DNA from: an uncultured Shewanella sp.
Lineage (GTDB): Bacteria > Pseudomonadota > Gammaproteobacteria > Enterobacterales > Shewanellaceae
Length of the DNA: 64,000 nucleotides
Reading direction: 5' to 3'
Assembly: GCF_947497935.1 (NCBI RefSeq)
Contig: NZ_CANMIO010000019.1
Span: 1 to 64,000, forward strand
Under the pieces are notes generated by a model that did no database searches, was not told the origin of the DNA, and saw nothing but the letters and a program-made list of their open reading frames with translations. Shown piece after piece: positions 43,860 to 53,603 of this stretch. Both the position numbers and the translations under genes were made by a program. Numbering within the stretch: the first letter of the stretch is position 1; the number at the start of each line of letters is the position of its first letter.

Positions 43860-44738
43860 TTACAGATTCTTACCTTCTGAGAACAACTTATCTAGCTTCT
43901 GCTCGTAATCGTGGTATCCCAAGTAATCGTATAGGTCCATACGAGTTTGCATTGAATCCACCACAGCTTTTTGGTCGCCATTTTCTAAAATAGAGGTGTA
44001 CACCATTTCGGCTGCTTTATTCATGGCTCTAAAGGCACTCAGTGGATAAAGCACCATAGAAGCGCCCCACTCGCCTAACAGCTCCTTGTTCCACAGTTCG
44101 GTTTGACCAAACTCGGTAATGTTGGCAAGAATTGGTACATCGAGAGCGTCGCTAAACGCGCGGTAATGCTCTTCGGTTTTCACTGCTTCGGCAAAAATAC
44201 CGTCTGCGCCTGCTGCCACATAAGCCTTAGCACGGGCAATCGCCGCCTCTAAACCTTCTTGGGCGAAAGAGTCGGTACGGGCCATGATGAAAAAGTCTGG
44301 ATCAGTACGAGCATCAACCGCAGCTTTAATGCGATCTACCATCTCTTCGGTGGTGACAATCTCTTTGTTAGGACGATGGCCACAACGCTTTTGCGCAACT
44401 TGATCTTCCATGTGTACCGCTGCTGCGCCGGCTTTTTCCATATCACGAATGGTTTTAGCAATGTTAAACGCGCCGCCCCAACCAGTGTCGATATCCACCA
44501 TTAGCGGTAAGTCACAGGCTGAGGTGATGCGCTGCACATCGACTATCACATCATTTAGTGATGTCATGCCAAGATCTGGTAATCCATAAGAGGCGTTTGC
44601 CACCCCGCCACCTGATAGATATATGGCTTGATGACCAATTTTCTTTGCCATCATGGCTGAGTAGGCATTAATGGTGCCGACAATCTGTAGGGGCTTGTTA
44701 GCGGCTAACGCTTCGCGAAACTTCTTACCTGCGCTCAT
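43860..44738 (-). CDS. prpB: 2-methylisocitrate lyase PrpB
   Basis: About 292 residues of the isocitrate lyase/PEP mutase superfamily. It splits 2-methylisocitrate into pyruvate and succinate, the exit of the methylcitrate cycle. Key motifs are IYLSGGGVANASYGLPD, MVDIDTGWGG (metal-binding aspartates), the catalytic loop KRCGHRPNKEI and IMARTDSFAQEG. The frame starts at 44765, but ATG 44738 (MSAGKKFREAL) has AAGGA six bases upstream and gives the family N-terminus. It is the first structural gene, 136 bases downstream of the GntR regulator on the same strand. Confidence 0.97.
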   Translation of the reverse strand: MSAGKKFREALAANKPLQIVGTINAYSAMMAKKIGHQAIYLSGGGVANASYGLPDLGMTSLNDVIVDVQRITSACDLPLMVDIDTGWGGAFNIAKTIRDMEKAGAAAVHMEDQVAQKRCGHRPNKEIVTTEEMVDRIKAAVDARTDPDFFIMARTDSFAQEGLEAAIARAKAYVAAGADGIFAEAVKTEEHYRAFSDALDVPILANITEFGQTELWNKELLGEWGASMVLYPLSAFRAMNKAAEMVYTSILENGDQKAVVDSMQTRMDLYDYLGYHDYEQKLDKLFSEGKNL

Positions 44739-44874
44739 GTGTTGTTCCTTATGTTTATCGACCATTTATTTTGCTGCTATTGCTTTACATTTCAGCTACT
44801 GCAACAAACAAAGCAATGGTGATGTTTCTACTGTCAATTGTTTATGTTTTTAACTATTCGTCTGCTTAGTTTTT

Positions 44875-45543
44875 TCAACTACTTGTTGCCAAAAGCTTGT
44901 TTTCGATACTGTTCTTTGAGTACAAGATATGGCGCCGCATCAACATTTCGGCGAGTTCAGCATCGCGATTACAGATGGCTTGTACTATGTGTTTATGTTC
45001 ATCAAATGCGGTAGTGACACGGGGCCCTGTCATCCCAAGCTGTACACGATACATGCGCACCAAGTGATAAATGCCATCGAGCAACATAGAGATAAGATGT
45101 TTATTTTTACAGCCCAAGATAATGCGGTAGTGGAAGTCGACGTCTCCCGCCTCTTGATAATATGACTGACCGGATTTAACTTCGTTAAAGTGGCTATTGA
45201 GCAAAGCTTGCAGATCCAAGATTTCTTGATCGGACATATTTAACGCCGCGAGTCTGGCCGCCATCCCCTCGAGTGACTCCCGCACCTGATAAAGCTCAAG
45301 TAACCCTTCGGCACTGAGACTGACGACTCTTGCGCCGACATTGGCTTTACGTTCAACCAAGTGGCTGGCTTCAAGGCGATTAATGGCTTCACGGACAACC
45401 GCTCGGCTAACGGCATATTTTGTCGACAACTCTGTTTCACTTAGCTTTGAGCCCTGCAACACCTCGCCTTCTACGATCGCTTTTCGCAGTTGGAAAAAGG
45501 TTTTATCGGCTGTTGTTACTGGCTGTTCGCTAAAAAATGTCAT
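44875..45543 (-). CDS. GntR/FCD-family regulator of the methylcitrate genes
   Basis: About 222 residues. N-terminal GntR winged helix (SKLSETELSTKYAVSRAVVRE then AINRLEASHLVERKANVGARV) and an all-helical FCD ligand domain (RESLEGMAARLAALNM; metal/ligand His in DVDFHYRIILGCKNKH). Position at the head of the prp cluster makes it the probable local regulator, sensing a cycle intermediate, in place of the sigma-54 PrpR of enterics. Two palindromes TTGTCGACAA upstream suggest autoregulation. ATG 45543 is preferred over TTG 45555; neither has a good Shine-Dalgarno. Confidence 0.9.
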   Translation of the reverse strand: MTFFSEQPVTTADKTFFQLRKAIVEGEVLQGSKLSETELSTKYAVSRAVVREAINRLEASHLVERKANVGARVVSLSAEGLLELYQVRESLEGMAARLAALNMSDQEILDLQALLNSHFNEVKSGQSYYQEAGDVDFHYRIILGCKNKHLISMLLDGIYHLVRMYRVQLGMTGPRVTTAFDEHKHIVQAICNRDAELAEMLMRRHILYSKNSIENKLLATSS

Positions 45544-45570
45544 TATCAAACACAATATTAGTTTTTAATT

Positions 45571-45584
45571 GATTGTCGACAATC
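45571..45584. promoter_or_regulatory. Putative GntR operator 1
   Basis: Perfect 14-base palindrome GATTGTCGACAATC, 28 bases upstream of the regulator start codon. Its core TTGTCGACAA recurs at 45625-45634. FCD-type GntR proteins typically bind short palindromes of this kind. Confidence 0.65.
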
Positions 45585-45894
45585 TAGCCAGTTAAACATC
45601 AATAGTCAACATATAGCCAACAAATTGTCGACAAAGTAGAAGTAAAGTCTAAGAGACAGTTAATCAGCATCTGTAGAATTTAGTCGCTAAATATTTACAG
45701 AATTTTGCTTAAGCGCTGCTGTTTTTACCAAGATAAACCATGGTATTTGAGTTAGATATTAAGTAGGCGTCAGTGCAGTGTGCACGCCCGAATTTTATAC
45801 CATGAGTTTACGGGCTCGTTTAAAGAATGGTTTAAAAACTATGCTAGTCTGGGAGCACAAGCAGCAGGTTAAGCAATTAAAACAGGGGCAAACG
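45585..45894. other. Divergent region between GntR regulator and yegS
   Basis: Holds operator 2 and the promoters of both genes. Plus-strand sequence from 45778 is open in the yegS frame but lies upstream of the best-supported start at 45895, so I count it as leader. Confidence 0.45.
45625..45634. promoter_or_regulatory. Putative GntR operator 2
   Basis: Perfect 10-base palindrome TTGTCGACAA, identical to the core of operator 1 and 54 bases from it. That distance is close to five helical turns, so both sites would face the same side of the DNA. Confidence 0.6.
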
Positions 45895-46806
45895 ATGGCA
45901 ATGTTAATTCTTAATGGCAAAAAAGCAGGTTTAGCGCAGATCAGAGAGTCTGTTATGGCACTGCGTGCTCAAGGCCATACTCTTGAAGTGCGCTGCACTT
46001 GGGAAAGTGGTGATGTAAAACGCTTTGTCAACGAGGCTATCGAACTTAACATCACACGCGTAATCGCAGGTGGCGGCGATGGCACGGTTAACGAAGTCGC
46101 AGTGGCTATTATGCAGTTAGCAATGAAAACACCATCGGCTATAGAACTTGCCATATTACCCTTGGGCACTGCCAATGACTTTGCTACAGCCTGCCAAATT
46201 CCCACTGAAATAGAGGCCGCTTTAGCCTTGGCAGTCACTGGTAACGCCAAGAGTATCGACATGGCGCAAGCTAACGATAATTACTTTATCAATGTGGCAT
46301 CTGCAGGTTTTGGCGCGCAAGTTACGGTTGATACCCCTGTCGAATTAAAAGATCTGCTAGGCGGCCAAGCCTATTTTATCTCTGGCTTAGTGCAAGCTCT
46401 TAACTTTAGCCCTTATCAAGGGCAGATCTCTGCAACTTTAGCTAACGGTGACAAAATAGATTTACAGGGTGAAGGTTTGCTTGGTGCTATTTGCAATGGC
46501 CGATTAGCGGGTGGCGGACAAAATTTGGCACCTAATGCCTTACTTAATGATGGGTTACTGGATGTATTTTTGGTTAAGCATTTTCCAACATCGGCATTAA
46601 AACATGTTGTTGACGAACTTAAACAACCTATAGTCAATGGCGAGTTCGTTAATCGCTTTCAGGTCACCGAAATTATCTTAGATTCAGAGCAAGCTTTACC
46701 GGTTAATTTAGACGGCGAGCCGACCGCCGCTTTACAGCACAAAATAACAGTCTTGCCTAATGCAATAAAGCTTGTTTGTCCAGATAATTGTCCAGTGATT
46801 CAGTAA
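45895..46806 (+). CDS. yegS: YegS-like lipid kinase
   Basis: About 303 residues of the diacylglycerol kinase catalytic family; phosphorylates a lipid (phosphatidylglycerol in vitro for E. coli YegS). Motifs: MLILNGKKAG at the N-terminus, VIAGGGDGTVNEVA (nucleotide loop), LPLGTANDFATA, AICNGRLAGGGQNLAPNA and NLDGEP near the end, all as in YegS. The frame is open from 45778, but ATG 45895 (MAMLILN) has AGGGG seven bases upstream and gives the normal length of about 300. A hairpin terminator follows 25 bases after the stop. Confidence 0.93.
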   Translation: MAMLILNGKKAGLAQIRESVMALRAQGHTLEVRCTWESGDVKRFVNEAIELNITRVIAGGGDGTVNEVAVAIMQLAMKTPSAIELAILPLGTANDFATACQIPTEIEAALALAVTGNAKSIDMAQANDNYFINVASAGFGAQVTVDTPVELKDLLGGQAYFISGLVQALNFSPYQGQISATLANGDKIDLQGEGLLGAICNGRLAGGGQNLAPNALLNDGLLDVFLVKHFPTSALKHVVDELKQPIVNGEFVNRFQVTEIILDSEQALPVNLDGEPTAALQHKITVLPNAIKLVCPDNCPVIQ

Positions 46807-46830
46807 GCATTAATGTAATGGCTTTATATA

Positions 46831-46862
46831 AAAATGCAGTGCTCAAGCACTGCATTTTCATC
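46831..46862 (+). terminator. Bidirectional rho-independent terminator
   Basis: AAAATGCAGTGCT / AGCACTGCATTTT stem with a 2-base CA centre, between the convergent yegS and efflux operon. A and T runs flank both sides. Confidence 0.85.
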
Positions 46863-46907
46863 CCTTATTAGTATTGCTAACTCTGGCGCTAAACCAGCGA
46901 AAATGAC

Positions 46908-48377
46908 TTATACACCGCTGTTTACCAGCCAATTTCCCCCAAGCGCTTTATGTAAGCCTATTGTCATATGCGCGGTCTGCAGTTTTGCTGCAATAATACG
47001 GTCTTTAAGCATATTTTGCTGACGCTGCGCATCTAAAATCGGCAGGTAATCACTCAGACCTGCTTTGTATAAGGATTTAGCTTTATTCACCGCTATCGTG
47101 GTTTCGGCTTCAGCTTCAATAACCCGTTGTACATATTGCTGGCTGTGCCCATACCCCTGCAACAGGGTTTCGACTTCACCAAATGCGGCAATCACTGAGT
47201 GTTGATACCTAAGCACACTTACATCGAAACGTGCTTGTTGTAACTCAACCATGGCGTCACCGCGGCCGCCATCAAACACATTCCAACTGATACCGACACT
47301 GCCTAACCAAGCCACTGAGTCACTGCTAAATAGATCATCAAAGTCTTTGGCCAACACGCCCGGTGAGCCGGTTAGAAAGACTTTAGGGTATTGCGCTGCT
47401 ATTGCCGCTCCTTGCTCTTGATTTAAGGCTGCCATTTCTCGCTCTGCCATTTTGATATCAGGGCGACGATTAAGTAGATCTGACGGTAACCCTGTTGGGA
47501 TCACACCTTGAAAGTCTGGCAATGGCATCTGCTGGCTAAAGCGCAATTGAGCCTGTTTTGGTGTTTCACCAAGCAAAATTGCTAGGCGCTGGCGGTGGGC
47601 ATTTTCAGCTATCTCTAACTGAGGAATAACCGACTGAGTCACGGCTAGCATTGCTTTAGCTTGGGCTTGTTCGAGTTTAGAACCATAACCACTTTTAACC
47701 ATAAGTTTGACTAACTCAAGGGTGCGCTTTTGGTCGCTAACTGTACTTAAAGCAATGCGTTTACGCTCTTGGGCGCCACGCATTTGCAGGTAATTATGGA
47801 TAACATCAGAGGTAATTAATGTTGTTAATCCCTCTCGCATTATGACGGCTTGCTCTTTGCGTATTGCTGCAGCTTGCGATTGCCTGTCTATTTGGCCAAA
47901 TAGATCAGCTTGCCAGGCAATGGTCGCGCCGGCGAAAAAAGCGCTGTTATTGTCATCAACTAAACCTAACTCTTCACCTGTCATTGGGTTAGTTGCCGTT
48001 ATCGCCCCACCTAGCAGCGGATCGTTTTCACTTATCTGGGCGTTACCAAAACCTGCGCCTACATTCACCGTTGGCACTTTAAAAGATTCAATCGCTGTTT
48101 GATAAGACTGCGCCATCTTTATGCGTTCGGCGGCAACTTTCAATGGAATCGCTTGGTTTTGGGCATCAATGACTAACTGATTCAGCACAGGATCATTAAA
48201 TTGATGCCACCAAGCATGGTCTTGCTCTGCTTGATATGCGCCGGATTTTGTTCCGTCCACACCTTGGTTTAAATACTCTGATTGAAGTTGAGTGGTCGGT
48301 ACTTGGTAATCTGGACCAACTGCACAACCCGAAACAATGAGTACCACTGCAAGTGGGGCAAGTTTTAAAATTTTCAT
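46908..48377 (-). CDS. RND efflux outer-membrane lipoprotein (NodT/OprM family)
   Basis: About 489 residues, the TolC-like outer-membrane channel of the tripartite pump. Signal peptide with lipobox VSGC (Cys18) then AVGPDYQVPTTQ, typical of the NodT/OprM class. Two OEP repeats with long helices follow, including GLPSDLLNRRPDIKMAEREM, a family hallmark. The frame is open far upstream, but ATG 48377 begins the signal peptide, has GGAG nine bases before it and lies one base after the pump stop codon. It is the last gene of the operon and a terminator follows. Confidence 0.94.
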   Translation of the reverse strand: MKILKLAPLAVVLIVSGCAVGPDYQVPTTQLQSEYLNQGVDGTKSGAYQAEQDHAWWHQFNDPVLNQLVIDAQNQAIPLKVAAERIKMAQSYQTAIESFKVPTVNVGAGFGNAQISENDPLLGGAITATNPMTGEELGLVDDNNSAFFAGATIAWQADLFGQIDRQSQAAAIRKEQAVIMREGLTTLITSDVIHNYLQMRGAQERKRIALSTVSDQKRTLELVKLMVKSGYGSKLEQAQAKAMLAVTQSVIPQLEIAENAHRQRLAILLGETPKQAQLRFSQQMPLPDFQGVIPTGLPSDLLNRRPDIKMAEREMAALNQEQGAAIAAQYPKVFLTGSPGVLAKDFDDLFSSDSVAWLGSVGISWNVFDGGRGDAMVELQQARFDVSVLRYQHSVIAAFGEVETLLQGYGHSQQYVQRVIEAEAETTIAVNKAKSLYKAGLSDYLPILDAQRQQNMLKDRIIAAKLQTAHMTIGLHKALGGNWLVNSGV

Positions 48378-48378
48378 A

Positions 48379-51300
48379 TTATTTTTGCTCCAATAAAGTT
48401 TGTGCAATAAGTGGCTCGACTTGTTGTGGCTTGTCGCTACTGCGATAAAATAAGCAGTAAAATGCTGGCATAATAAATAGTGATAAGGCAGTTGCTGCGG
48501 CAAGTCCGCCGATAATGGTAGCGGCCATCTGGTCAAATAAACGGTCACTTAGCAGCGGGATCATCCCCAGCGCTGTCGTTAACGCCCCCATCGAGATAGC
48601 CATGGTGCGGTTAAGCGTCGCCACTATCACCGCTTCTCGCATAGGCATATTTTTAGCGCGCTCTAGCTCAATCTGATCCATTAACACTATGCCGTTTTTA
48701 ATGATCATCCCCATCAAGGTGATGGCGCCAATGAGTGCCATAAATCCAAAGGGCTTACCGAGCAGTAGTAGCGTCCAGATCACCCCTATAGTGGCCAATG
48801 GTAACGTAATAAGAATGATAGCGGGTTGCTTAAAACCGTTAAACATAGCGACCATTATTACCACCATCATCAATAAGGCCTTGGGTAGCTGGTTTAAGGT
48901 ATCGTTTATGGCACGGTTTTCATCGTAGTACTCTCCGCCCCACTCAAACGAGTAACCCGCAGGTAAGCTTATCGCTTCGATTTGATCTTTTATTTGGTTG
49001 CGAACCTGAGCCGGTGTTGCATCGAATACATCCGCTTGAGCCGTAATGGTTGGCACCCTATCACGACGCCATATCATGCTCTGCTCAGATTGGAGTTCAA
49101 AACCATCGACAACCTGACCGAGTGGCACACTGTGTAAGCCGAGTAACGACCGTACAGTTAAGGTTTCTAATTGGCCAAGATCGCTATTATGGCTTCTCAC
49201 TCTAATTGGGATGAGTTGATCGCCTTGATTCAGTGTTCCTAAAGGCACCCCTTCGGCGGCCCGCTTGATTGCCAAAGAAATATCGGTACGGTTGACTCCC
49301 GCAAGACGCGCTTTCTCTTGATTTATCAGCGGTGTAATAACTTTGCTCCGTTGACGCCAATCATCTCTAACATACCTAGCATTAGGATGCTGCTTCATGA
49401 TAGCTTGCGCCTGCTCTGACAGAGCTTGTAGCACCTTAGGATCGCTACCGGTAAAGCGTGCTTCAACGCTAAACTTGTCTTTAGTCGCCAGTTTTAGGGA
49501 GCGAAAACGCGGCTCAGCATTAGGGAACTCCCGTGCCAACCATAGATCTCCCCGCTGACTCAACGCTTTAATGCCGTCGTAATTTTTTACGTTTATGACA
49601 ATCTGGCCATAGCTTGAATCATAGGGCTCAGGTTCCACTGTGACCGAAAAACGGGGGGCACTGGCACCGACATAACTCGAAACAGAAGAGACTTCCGCTT
49701 GCTGTAAAAGCCAGCCTTCTATTTTTTTCATGTCAGTTGAGGTTTGCTCGATTTTAGCCCCGCTTGGTAACCAGTAATCTAGGAATACCATTGCCCTATC
49801 TGAGCTTGGAATAAAATTGATGGCAACATATGGCACAGCCATAGCCGTGATCAGTAATAAGGGAATGACTGAGCCGATAGCCTTACGTGGATTCATCACA
49901 GTCCATTTAATCGCTGCCTGATAGCGACTGACTTTTTGTTCGGCTTGTTGTTTGTTTTTAGACGGTTTGCACCATAACCAGCACAACAGAGGCGTTAAGG
50001 TCACCGCCACCAGCCAGGAGAACAGCAGTGAAGAACAGATAATCAGGAACACTGAGCTTGAGAACTCACCCGCATCGGTTTTTGAAAACAGTACAGGTGT
50101 GGAGCCCATAATAGCAATCACAGTTGCTGCAAGCAGTGGTTTTGAGGTTTCTTTAACCGCATCGATAGCCGCTTTAGTGCGCTCTATGCCCTTATTAAGC
50201 TTAACGATGATGAGATCTGTAATCACGATAGCATTATCAACCAACATGCCCAACGCTAGCACAAAGGTACCCAGAGATACCCGCTGCAGATCGACCCCAG
50301 CAATGTACATGTAGATCAATGTCAGTAAAATGGTAAATAGCAGACTACTACCGACAATTGTTGCACTCTTAAAGCCCATAAAGATAAGCAGTACGACAAA
50401 GACAATCAGCACACTTTCTAGCAGGTTAGTGACAAAATCTGCTATCGATTTATTCACTTCATCCGGTTGAAAGGCTATGGTGCCAATTTCAATACCCACG
50501 GGAAGAGTCTGTTGGTAATCTTGGATAATTTGTGTCAGCTCTTCTCCTAGGCTAACGACATTGATACCGTTTACAGGACTCACTGCTAAGGTAACACCGG
50601 GCATACCATTGAAACGACTCATGCTGCTAGCGGGTGTTTGATAGCCCAAATTTATCTCAGCGATATCACCGAGACGAATTAAGCCTGTACTGTAGTCTCC
50701 TGCCCCGCCTTTAATGGTCAGATCGTTAATATCTTGTACGCTCTTAAACGCACTACTTTGATTAATCCGGATCCGCTCGGCGCCCACAGGGAAACTACCA
50801 CTGTCGTAGGTGAGATTTTGAGTGGCCAACTGATTGATAACTTGCGCCGAAGAGATCCCATATTGGGCTAATCGCTCATCAGGCAGGTCGATATAGATAG
50901 CTTGTTGCTGCACACCATGCAGTTCAATTTTTTTGATGCCATCGATAGTCTTAAGGCGCCTTTGTAACTCTTTCGCGTATTGGCGTAATGCCTCAGGGTC
51001 AGCATCTTTACCATATACGCTAAAGAGCATGCCATAGACCTCAGAAAACTCATCTTGAACGATACTAAGCTGAGCCGTTGCCGGTAGAGACAACTTTACA
51101 TCGTTCATTTTTCGCCTTAGTAGGTCCCACTCCTGAGGAAGATCTTCAGAGTTAGTCGACTCCTTAAGATCAATAAAAATCATGGAGCTACCTGGACGCG
51201 AAAGCGAACGCAACTTCCACATGGAGCCCATCTCTTGCAACTTAGTCTCTATCTTATCTGTCACCTGTTGCTCCACTTCATGGGCGGAGGCACCGGGATA

Positions 51301-51450
51301 GAGAGTAACAACGACAGCGCTCTTAACCGTAAAGCTGGGGTCTTCAAGCTTACCGAGTTCAAAATAGGAAATGAGCCCAACGATGACGCATAACACGCTA
51401 AAGAACAGCACAAATACTCGCTGTTTAATGGCAAATTCAGCTAAATTCAT
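48379..51450 (-). CDS. RND multidrug efflux permease
   Basis: About 1023 residues. Inner-membrane proton-driven pump with two sets of six helices and two large periplasmic loops. Motifs include the N-terminal AIKQRVFVLFFSVL, TLYPGASAHEVEQQVTDKIE, and helix 4 VLALGMLVDNAIVITDLII with the proton-relay aspartate. The AcrB/MexB-type HAE pumps are the nearest class; the short loop pattern looks like the TriC/VexK branch. Substrates are unknown. The first ATG at 51453 is too close to AGGAG, so the next one, 51450, is preferred. It lies nine bases after the adaptor gene. Confidence 0.94.
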   Translation of the reverse strand: MNLAEFAIKQRVFVLFFSVLCVIVGLISYFELGKLEDPSFTVKSAVVVTLYPGASAHEVEQQVTDKIETKLQEMGSMWKLRSLSRPGSSMIFIDLKESTNSEDLPQEWDLLRRKMNDVKLSLPATAQLSIVQDEFSEVYGMLFSVYGKDADPEALRQYAKELQRRLKTIDGIKKIELHGVQQQAIYIDLPDERLAQYGISSAQVINQLATQNLTYDSGSFPVGAERIRINQSSAFKSVQDINDLTIKGGAGDYSTGLIRLGDIAEINLGYQTPASSMSRFNGMPGVTLAVSPVNGINVVSLGEELTQIIQDYQQTLPVGIEIGTIAFQPDEVNKSIADFVTNLLESVLIVFVVLLIFMGFKSATIVGSSLLFTILLTLIYMYIAGVDLQRVSLGTFVLALGMLVDNAIVITDLIIVKLNKGIERTKAAIDAVKETSKPLLAATVIAIMGSTPVLFSKTDAGEFSSSVFLIICSSLLFSWLVAVTLTPLLCWLWCKPSKNKQQAEQKVSRYQAAIKWTVMNPRKAIGSVIPLLLITAMAVPYVAINFIPSSDRAMVFLDYWLPSGAKIEQTSTDMKKIEGWLLQQAEVSSVSSYVGASAPRFSVTVEPEPYDSSYGQIVINVKNYDGIKALSQRGDLWLAREFPNAEPRFRSLKLATKDKFSVEARFTGSDPKVLQALSEQAQAIMKQHPNARYVRDDWRQRSKVITPLINQEKARLAGVNRTDISLAIKRAAEGVPLGTLNQGDQLIPIRVRSHNSDLGQLETLTVRSLLGLHSVPLGQVVDGFELQSEQSMIWRRDRVPTITAQADVFDATPAQVRNQIKDQIEAISLPAGYSFEWGGEYYDENRAINDTLNQLPKALLMMVVIMVAMFNGFKQPAIILITLPLATIGVIWTLLLLGKPFGFMALIGAITLMGMIIKNGIVLMDQIELERAKNMPMREAVIVATLNRTMAISMGALTTALGMIPLLSDRLFDQMAATIIGGLAAATALSLFIMPAFYCLFYRSSDKPQQVEPLIAQTLLEQK

Positions 51451-51458
51451 CATGACTC

Positions 51459-52622
51459 CTAGTAATCCATCGTTTTAACAAGAGACGTATCAAGAGTTTG
51501 TGCAATCACTTGATCTGGCTTTAAGTAGTCGACACCTGTGATGACTAACTTATCCCCTTCATCAAGATCGCCCTCGACGCAAACCTTTGATTTTTGCATC
51601 GCTTTTACTTTCACTTTTTTTGCTACGATACGTTGCTGCTCTAGGGTATAAACTTGAGCATTATTGGCTGTAGCAAACTCATCATCTTGAGCATTGACTA
51701 AAGCGCTGTAAGGGATACAGTACTGCTCTGTCGTCCTTTTCATATCGACAGAAACTGTAACCGACTTACCCGGCATAACTGCTTGATTAATTTGGTCTAT
51801 GGTGTATTGAACTGTGTAGGTCTGCTTGATGGGATCGGCAAGGGTATTCATTTCACTGAACGATGCAGTCAGTGGTTTATCGTTACCGAACCAGCTCACA
51901 GATGCTGACTGCTGACCATTGATGGAAGCCATCAAGTTTTCAGGCACTTCTATCACGGCCTTTAACTGTGCAGGCTGATGAATGGAAAACAGTGAGATCC
52001 CAGGGGATGTTTGCTCGAAAGTTTCTTGAGATTGTGACGCGATCACGCCTTCAAAAGGTGCTTTAAGCTCGGTATAGGACAACGCATCTTGCGCTTTTGT
52101 CAGGTGCTGAGTCACCACTTCAACCATGGCGAGGCTACGCTTATAACCGCTTGTAGCTCTGTCTAAATTAACTTGAGATATCGCATCGTCGGCTATCGCT
52201 TGTTTTACTCGGGCTAATTCTACGCTGGCTAGCTGATGTGAGGCCTTTGCTTCGGCGAGTCGGGCTTCAAGTTCAACGACTGTGACGCGGTAATCGTGGG
52301 GATCGAGTCTTGCTAATACTTGTCCCTTGGCAACCTTGTCTCCAGTCTTAACCAAGATACTATCAATGGTACCAGACACTCTAAACGCTAGACGTGCACT
52401 CTGGCTTGATTCTAATACGCCAGAAAATTGTTTAAAATTGACTTCGGAATTTGCGCCCAAAAGCATGATCTGAACAGGACGCTTTGCGATAGAAGACTGT
52501 AATTGCTCCTGTATGTTCCCCTGTGTTTCAGTCTGTGCAGGCACTTCACTGCAACCAGTGAGTATAAGAAAAGATAAAGAAGTGACGCCAACATTGGCAA
52601 TTGTTTTACTAGAAAACGACAT
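51459..52622 (-). CDS. RND efflux periplasmic adaptor (membrane fusion protein)
   Basis: 387 residues. Lipoprotein signal peptide with lipobox LTGC (Cys24). The HlyD/AcrA-like layout follows: barrel-sandwich halves (RLAFRVSGTIDSILVKTGDKV and SYTELKAPFEGVIASQ), a helical hairpin between them (LEARLAEAKASHQLASVELA), then beta-barrel and membrane-proximal domains. It connects pump and outer-membrane channel. GGGAG stands seven bases before the ATG. It is first gene of the adaptor-pump-channel operon, 93 bases downstream of a LysR regulator on the same strand. Confidence 0.94.
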   Translation of the reverse strand: MSFSSKTIANVGVTSLSFLILTGCSEVPAQTETQGNIQEQLQSSIAKRPVQIMLLGANSEVNFKQFSGVLESSQSARLAFRVSGTIDSILVKTGDKVAKGQVLARLDPHDYRVTVVELEARLAEAKASHQLASVELARVKQAIADDAISQVNLDRATSGYKRSLAMVEVVTQHLTKAQDALSYTELKAPFEGVIASQSQETFEQTSPGISLFSIHQPAQLKAVIEVPENLMASINGQQSASVSWFGNDKPLTASFSEMNTLADPIKQTYTVQYTIDQINQAVMPGKSVTVSVDMKRTTEQYCIPYSALVNAQDDEFATANNAQVYTLEQQRIVAKKVKVKAMQKSKVCVEGDLDEGDKLVITGVDYLKPDQVIAQTLDTSLVKTMDY

Positions 52623-52715
52623 TACACGCTCCCAAATGAGTTAATACGGGAGAGTGTAAGTGTTTAGCCTAGTTAGATAATCTGCGCTAACTGCATATAA
52701 CTGTCACGAAAATCA

Positions 52716-53603
52716 TTACAATGAGACAAATTCAGGTATTTCTTGTATTAAAAAATCAATCAAAAGCCGTGTCGGTAAACTCATGCCCTTTCTATCGGGA
52801 TAAATAAGCCACACATCTTCTTTCTTTGATTCATATTCAGGTAAAACACGTACGAGTTCCCCTGACTCAAGGGCTGAAATAACATACATTTGTGGTAAAC
52901 AGCCTATCCCTTGCCCACCAACTATGGCACGGCGAACAAACCCCATGTGGTTACAATTAAGGCGCCCATTGACCTTGACACTATCTGAAATGAAGTCCCA
53001 ATGATCATCTAAGGTACCGTTAGACCATCGATAACAAATGGTTTCATGCTCAGTTAGGTCCTTTAGAGTGAGAGGCTCACCGTATTTTGCTATGTAGTGA
53101 GGACTGGCATACATTCCACGGCCAAGACTTAACAGCCGCCTAGCGATAAACCCTGAATCTTGAATTTGGCCAGCGTGTACAACAAAGTCTAAGCCCTGGC
53201 TGTAAATATCATTGACATAGTTATTGGTAAAACGCAGATCAAGATCAATATTAGGATAGAGCTGTTGGAATTTTGCGAGCGTGGGTTGCAGTACCTCCTC
53301 ACTTTCCGGTAGAAAACCAAGCTTTACTTTACCTATGGCTTTTTCACTAACATCGAGTAATTTATTCTTTGCTTGCTCAAAGCCTTCCAGTAGTTCGACG
53401 AGATCATGATAGTAAGCCTCACCATGCTGGGTTAAACGTAGTTGACGTGTTGTTCTAAAAAACAGCTGAGCATTGAGCGACTTCTCAAGCTCGCCTATTC
53501 GCCTGCTAACGTTAGCACGAGGCAGATCTAAAGCCGTAGCCGCTGCGGTAAAACTGCCGAGATTGACCACAATTGTAAAAAGTTTCAGATCTTCTATACG
53601 CAT
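52716..53603 (-). CDS. LysR-family transcriptional regulator
   Basis: 295 residues. N-terminal LysR helix-turn-helix (LGSFTAAATALDLPRANVSRR then IGELEKSLNAQLFFRTTRQL) and a C-terminal periplasmic-binding-like effector domain. It belongs to the CrgA-like group, judged by the effector-domain start KVKLGFLPESEEVL. It lies directly upstream of the efflux operon in the same direction, so it may be cotranscribed with, or regulate, the pump. The effector is unknown. Confidence 0.92.
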   Translation of the reverse strand: MRIEDLKLFTIVVNLGSFTAAATALDLPRANVSRRIGELEKSLNAQLFFRTTRQLRLTQHGEAYYHDLVELLEGFEQAKNKLLDVSEKAIGKVKLGFLPESEEVLQPTLAKFQQLYPNIDLDLRFTNNYVNDIYSQGLDFVVHAGQIQDSGFIARRLLSLGRGMYASPHYIAKYGEPLTLKDLTEHETICYRWSNGTLDDHWDFISDSVKVNGRLNCNHMGFVRRAIVGGQGIGCLPQMYVISALESGELVRVLPEYESKKEDVWLIYPDRKGMSLPTRLLIDFLIQEIPEFVSL

